Below, piece by piece: positions 60,048-64,000 of a stretch of DNA of 64,000 bases. Each line of letters opens with the position of its first letter. Positions within the stretch are counted from its first letter, which is position 1. The DNA is taken from NCBI GenBank assembly GCA_021234155.1, contig JAJEKV010000808.1, positions 1 through 64,000 of the forward strand. The letters run 5' to 3'. The position numbers and the translations under genes were made by a program. Below the pieces are notes generated by a model, which saw only the letters and a list, made by a program, of their open reading frames with translations, did not search any database and had not been told where the DNA came from. Source of the DNA: Isoetes taiwanensis (taxonomy: Eukaryota; Streptophyta; Lycopodiopsida; Isoetales; Isoetaceae).

Positions 60048-60560
60048 GTGATGCTCCCCAAATCTATATGATGCCCCCATCATTATAAATACGTAGAAAT
60101 TCCACTCCCATGGCAACTCAATCACCAAGGGAAAGCCCTCCATCGACTCGGACCACCTTTGATGGCCAAGTGTCCGGGTGAAGGGCATGGAGGTGTCATC
60201 TCCCCCCCCCCAAAAAAAAAGGGATATCCTATACGGTGGAAGCATACGTACATGTTAGCACTAACACACAATACATATAAATAATATGCCACCACGAAGG
60301 GTGGCCCATCCATCATCAAAACGAACAATAGCATAATACCAACATAACATGTAAGAGACATCATAAATGAGGGTTCTACCCCGGGCTCAAACTCCAAGGG
60401 GGTCGATTGACAGTCAGGGTCTCTGGATAGCAACAGATGGAATTGTGACGATGGTGTTGGCTGGCATAGCACAATAGCTATTCCATCCATCCCTTCCGTG
60501 TGCACTTTGCAGATAAGCTGAAACATGCTATGGCATGATTGTAGCCTTTCGGAGACGTAA
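60048..60560 (+). repeat. LTR-like repeat family, copy at 60.05 kb
   Basis: It begins TGTGATGCTCCCC and shares 'ggtggaagcatac', 'ccccgggctcaaactc', 'gttggctggcatag' and 'gtgtgcactttgcag' with the copies at 41.7 and 44.6 kb. It contains a C run followed by an A run at 60202-60220. It is truncated relative to the others. Confidence 0.7.
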
Positions 60561-61500
60561 TCTCATGGAGTCACCCAATGAGACTAATCCATGTTGGTTC
60601 AGCATACCAAATATCTATCATTATGCAATCCTAAGAGATTTGGCCAAGACAAGTGTTACATACTAACAGCAAATGTGTTGACGTTCAAAACAAATGACCT
60701 ATGCATGAGTTAAAAAAAGAAGTGCAGGCTGGAGGCAATAAGGAAGAATCCTGAAGAGGAACATTGCAAAGATGGACATTGGATGGCAGATGCCTCAAGT
60801 CGTCAAAAGGTTTTACACGTGGCTGCAATAAGCTTGCTATTCACTAAAATGTCATCTGCCATCCCTGCAAAATATGCATTATGACTAAATCATGTCATAT
60901 ACTGCTCTATGTATAACAAAGATCATAGAATAGACCATTAAATGCTACATGTAGTAGTTTCTTCGAGCCAATGCCTTTTATATAGTTTTCTTAGTATTAT
61001 GTCATGGTATGCAAGGAGCATATCCAAAAAGTGACAATAGAAAAGGACCTAAATCCAATATAAGAAGCCATTTCAAATAAAAAAGATATGAAATTAGCCA
61101 TATTCAGGATATGCTTTTAACATTTGATGATCTTTTGAGTTTCAATATTGGTATTACTAGAGAAACTTGATCCATGAGCACAACATCAAATGCAGGCCAA
61201 AACATAATCACCGCAATGGAAACAATAATGCATCTTAAATATGCAAAAAGGGCATGTAGCTTATAAAATATATGCCATGGCACAAAGGAACCATAAACAG
61301 TCACCGGAAGCTTCCTGCATGAAGTACAATGAAAGTAAAATGGGTGCCTTACAGTGAAAGTAAAATGGGTGCCTAACAATGGTTTCTAACAAGGAATTCC
61401 ATTAATTAGTGATCGGAACCTATTTGATCAACTGCTCTCTGCCTGATTTTAATTAATTTACCAAGTGAACAATGTTTATAATACTCCATATTAAAGGCTA
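60560..61500. other. No recognised gene
   Basis: A/T-rich. If RT copy 3 continued, its catalytic exons should lie here on the minus strand, but no RT motif is visible. A small direct repeat 'gtgaaagtaaaatgggtgcc' occurs at 61330-61375. Confidence 0.5.
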
Positions 61501-61589
61501 CTACTTAAGAGAATAAGAAGACACCCCTAAAATTGTCCAAGAAAACCATGCACAGAATTACTCTAGCTAAATTAGAACTAACTAAATAC

Positions 61590-62099
61590 CAATTGATGTC
61601 CATTGTATCATACTTGTGTACTTCCCAAAACTGTTGACATAATTTGGTAAAATCTTCAATAAAGTTTTGAACATTGAAGCTGCAATCAGGGATATGGTTA
61701 AGTCCTTTGGAAAACGCCGTCCTTAGTTTAGAACTGTGGATAATTCCCAAGTCCGTAGTTCTTACATGCCCAATATTAGGGTCAATGTACTTAGCCAGGC
61801 AAGGGTTATTGCATGGGCATTTAGTCGCCTTGCCTTCAGCAAATATATAGTATGATTTATATACCTTATCCTTTATCTGTTCAACATATTTCCATGCAAA
61901 TGTGGTTTTGTCAACCATTTCTAAGCCTCTATCCAGTAGTGCTTCCCCTAAAACAATATAGAAGATCTGTCTGATATCCATTTTTTCCATGGCTTTCGAC
62001 ATAAAGGTAAGGTGTACAATTCTCTTGTCATTTGTTTCCTTATTGCTCTTCAAATGCCTTTTCCTGTTAATGTCCCTGATGATAATTCTGGTTTGAGTG
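61590..62099 (-). pseudogene. RT element copy 3: exon with N-terminal part of the RT protein
   Basis: A CATGTAGGAGGACAG acceptor-like site precedes 62099, and a GTATTT donor-like site follows 61590. The exon reads RIIIRDINRKRHLKSNKE, then VHLTFMSKAMEKMDIRQIF, then KCPCNNPCL and GHVRTTDLGIIHSSKLR. The 'CxC … GHV.T.DL.II … LR' arrangement is what I know from the N terminus of an RT family common in molluscs and cnidarians. The last residues (FIEDFTKLCQQFWEVHK) correspond to the region where RT copy 1 begins. No RT core follows within the window. Confidence 0.65.
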
Positions 62100-62309
62100 C
62101 TGTCCTCCTACATGATCCAACCATATTAGTACGAAATCAAATTACAATACCCTAAACATTCATAGACCACGGCTTTAGACTAAATATAAGATGTTTTTTA
62201 TATATATGAAAAAACTTGAAACATTACATATTTTTTTGTATGAGCATATAAGCCCAGATATGTAGAAGCAAATGCTGTAAATGACAAATGTCAAGCAGCC
62301 ACTGCATTC

Positions 62310-63846
62310 TTATTGAGTCTGCTCTACTCGTTCAATATCAGAAGGAGTAGACTCTTCCAAGGATATGACTTTGTTTCCATTTTTACTGATGGTCTCATTG
62401 CATTGGTAATTGTTTGCAAAGATTTTGTACCTCCAGATTCTCGCAGATATTGTTGCACTTAGTTAAAGCCGGATCAACAGTGATCCTAGGTGCCATCTTT
62501 ATATTAGCCTTTGCCACAGGCTTTGTGTTTTTTCCTTTGACACTTGCCCTTCTGAATTTGGCATTTCTATTATTCGGGTCAGCATTTTCCAGTAGAAAAG
62601 ATAAAGGTTTAACTGTTTTTTCAACGATATCTGCCATCCTACAATTCCATACAGTGCTTTAAGATTTGTTTCAGCATTATCCGCGTAGCACATGGTCATC
62701 TCAATCATTGTCTTTCTCACCTCTATATATGATACGTATGCAATGACAGCAGGTTTCAGCACATTGTTCAGTAGCTTTGAAATAATCACCATTTTTTCAA
62801 TTGGGGAAGTCCCATCATAAACTGCATCCATATGGTTGAGTAAGTACCAAATTCCCTGGTCAAACCAGATAATCCCGCATCTGCAAGAAGAATTTTTGTT
62901 CTTAAAGCACTTGCACTTGAAATATGGGCAATGAGTGCGCCACATCCTTTTAAGGTAAAAGTCATCTCTTGTCTCAGTTGGAAAGGCCATGTGCCCCTTT
63001 TGACATACCTGGATTGTCGGGTCTTTGGTACATACTTCATCAAAAAAAGTCATATCGAACGGCAGACCTGGATTAATGTAACCAAAGACTTTTTCCAATT
63101 TTCCTGCTGTGGCCTTAGCTTTGGTAATTTCATCTTTTGTAACCCCTGCTAATGCAATCCAAGATTCAATGTTAATTGGGGCCAAAGCGCCAAAGTTCTG
63201 GCTCTTCCATATTGCATGATCATAAGTTGCAGCCAGACATTCAACTGATTGTTCTATGATAATAGGGAAACATGAGGAGTTTCCCAATGTGAGGTTTGGA
63301 ACCTCAAAACTGTTCAGGCCATCCTGCAGTTGAGTTTCAGGTGTATACAAAACCTGTTCAGTCATAATTAGGTCTTTGTCTGAAAATAGACATTCAGACA
63401 CCTCTATTTCTGCAGAATCATCATCAGTAGCATTAAATGATTTGGGAATTTCATTACCCTCTTCCAGGGCTGATAGGCCTTTCATGAAATTTCGTGCCAT
63501 ATCATCTTCAAGGCAAGTTCTCTGGTACAAGATATTGTTGATGTCATTGTACACCTCCAGGATAGCTCCCTTGCATTTATTGTACTCAAAATTGGCCTTC
63601 TTTAGAAAATAGAATAATTTCAGCCAACCATTGAATCCCAACCATGTAACTGGAGATCTTGACTTGTCTACTAGGTTGGCCTCTTTGAAAGTGATATATT
63701 CATGAATTTTTTTTGGTCCTGATACAAGCTATAATGGTCTGCACAGCAATGTTTGGGCTCTCAATCCCGCATTCATGATATTTGAAAAGGATGAGTTCCT
63801 TTATCCATTGGTCATTGGCATCAGCTTCCAGCACTTTAGATGGTTC
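62310..63846 (-). pseudogene. RT element copy 3: upstream cysteine-rich reading frame with introns
   Basis: A TTGTTTAG acceptor at 63847 precedes EPSKVLEADANDQWIKELIL. A frameshift in an A run near 63700 leads into TWLGFNGWLKLFYFLKKANF and a frame open to 62499. The centre has HCPYFKCKCFKN… SCRCG (CX4CXCX7CXC, 62877-62931), likely metal binding, flanked by DDFYLKRMWR and WFDQGIWYLLNHMDAVYDG. Near 62640 the coding frame appears to change to PNNRNAKFRRASVKGKNT. An upstream exon (ISERSIKVESLETDCKK) at about 63950-64000 runs off the window. The role is unknown; position and orientation suggest it works with the RT. Confidence 0.55.
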
Positions 63847-64000
63847 CTAAACAATCAATCATTAATTTAGTATGCCTTTACTCCTGAAATATCATAACTT
63901 TATCCTGGTTTCTAGTAAAACTAGAAAACTGAATCTAAGATAAAAAAACCTTTTTACAATCTGTTTCCAGACTCTCAACCTTAATACTTCTTTCAGAAAT

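Overview
The window looks like nuclear DNA of a land plant with a large, repeat-rich genome. The evidence is a spliced plant receptor-like kinase gene, a NAC-domain relic, plant-type LTR retrotransposons, a gag CCHC variant common in plants, a PIF1/Helitron-type helicase, tRNA-derived SINE-like repeats and very long intergenic spaces. A fern or another seed-free plant is my guess from the overall character. Nothing in the sequence fixes the species.

Layout. 1-2.5 kb: diverged direct repeats. 2.7-10.1 kb: a probable CACTA-like DNA transposon whose ends carry CpG-rich GTCGC-type subterminal sequence. It holds a pyrimidine tract, a tandem tRNA-like array, broken coding remnants and a 20-bp inverted repeat. 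12.6-13.75 kb: a broken NAC fragment surrounded by short exon-like modules that resemble one another. 15.4-17.6 kb: short tandem arrays and a DUF4283-like (LINE ORF1-type) remnant. 18.7-20.4 kb: an open frame with a 20-residue repeat and, on the minus strand, a small gene with clean splice borders. 22-25.4 kb: a 376-bp tandem duplication and the first copy of an unusual reverse-transcriptase (RT) family. 26.5-31.7 kb: a PIF1/Helitron-type helicase split in its GDFRQ region by a gag-only LTR element that carries an array of small hairpins. 31.7-32.6 kb: tandem tRNA-like repeats. 34.6-37.05 kb: an apparently intact seven-exon membrane-anchored serine/threonine kinase gene. 38 kb: a SINE with a duplicated tail. 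41.7-45.7 kb: two copies of an LTR-like family (others near 18.1 and 60.05 kb). 46.7-48.3 kb: the second RT copy. 52.8-59.2 kb: an unknown broken gene, then a decayed Ty3/gypsy element. 61.5-64 kb: the intron-containing 5' half of the same RT family, running off the edge.

How it fits together. Only the kinase gene, and probably the small minus-strand gene near 20 kb, look like working host genes. Nearly everything else is mobile DNA at various stages of decay, some of it nested. The most interesting content is the RT family seen three times. Its N-terminal part has a cysteine motif followed by a GHV-x-T-DL motif that I associate with an RT family found in many marine invertebrates. Upstream lies a cysteine-rich reading frame with introns. 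The two 3'-containing copies each end in a stem-loop at about the same place although its sequence has diverged. All calls come from reading motifs by eye; no searches were run.
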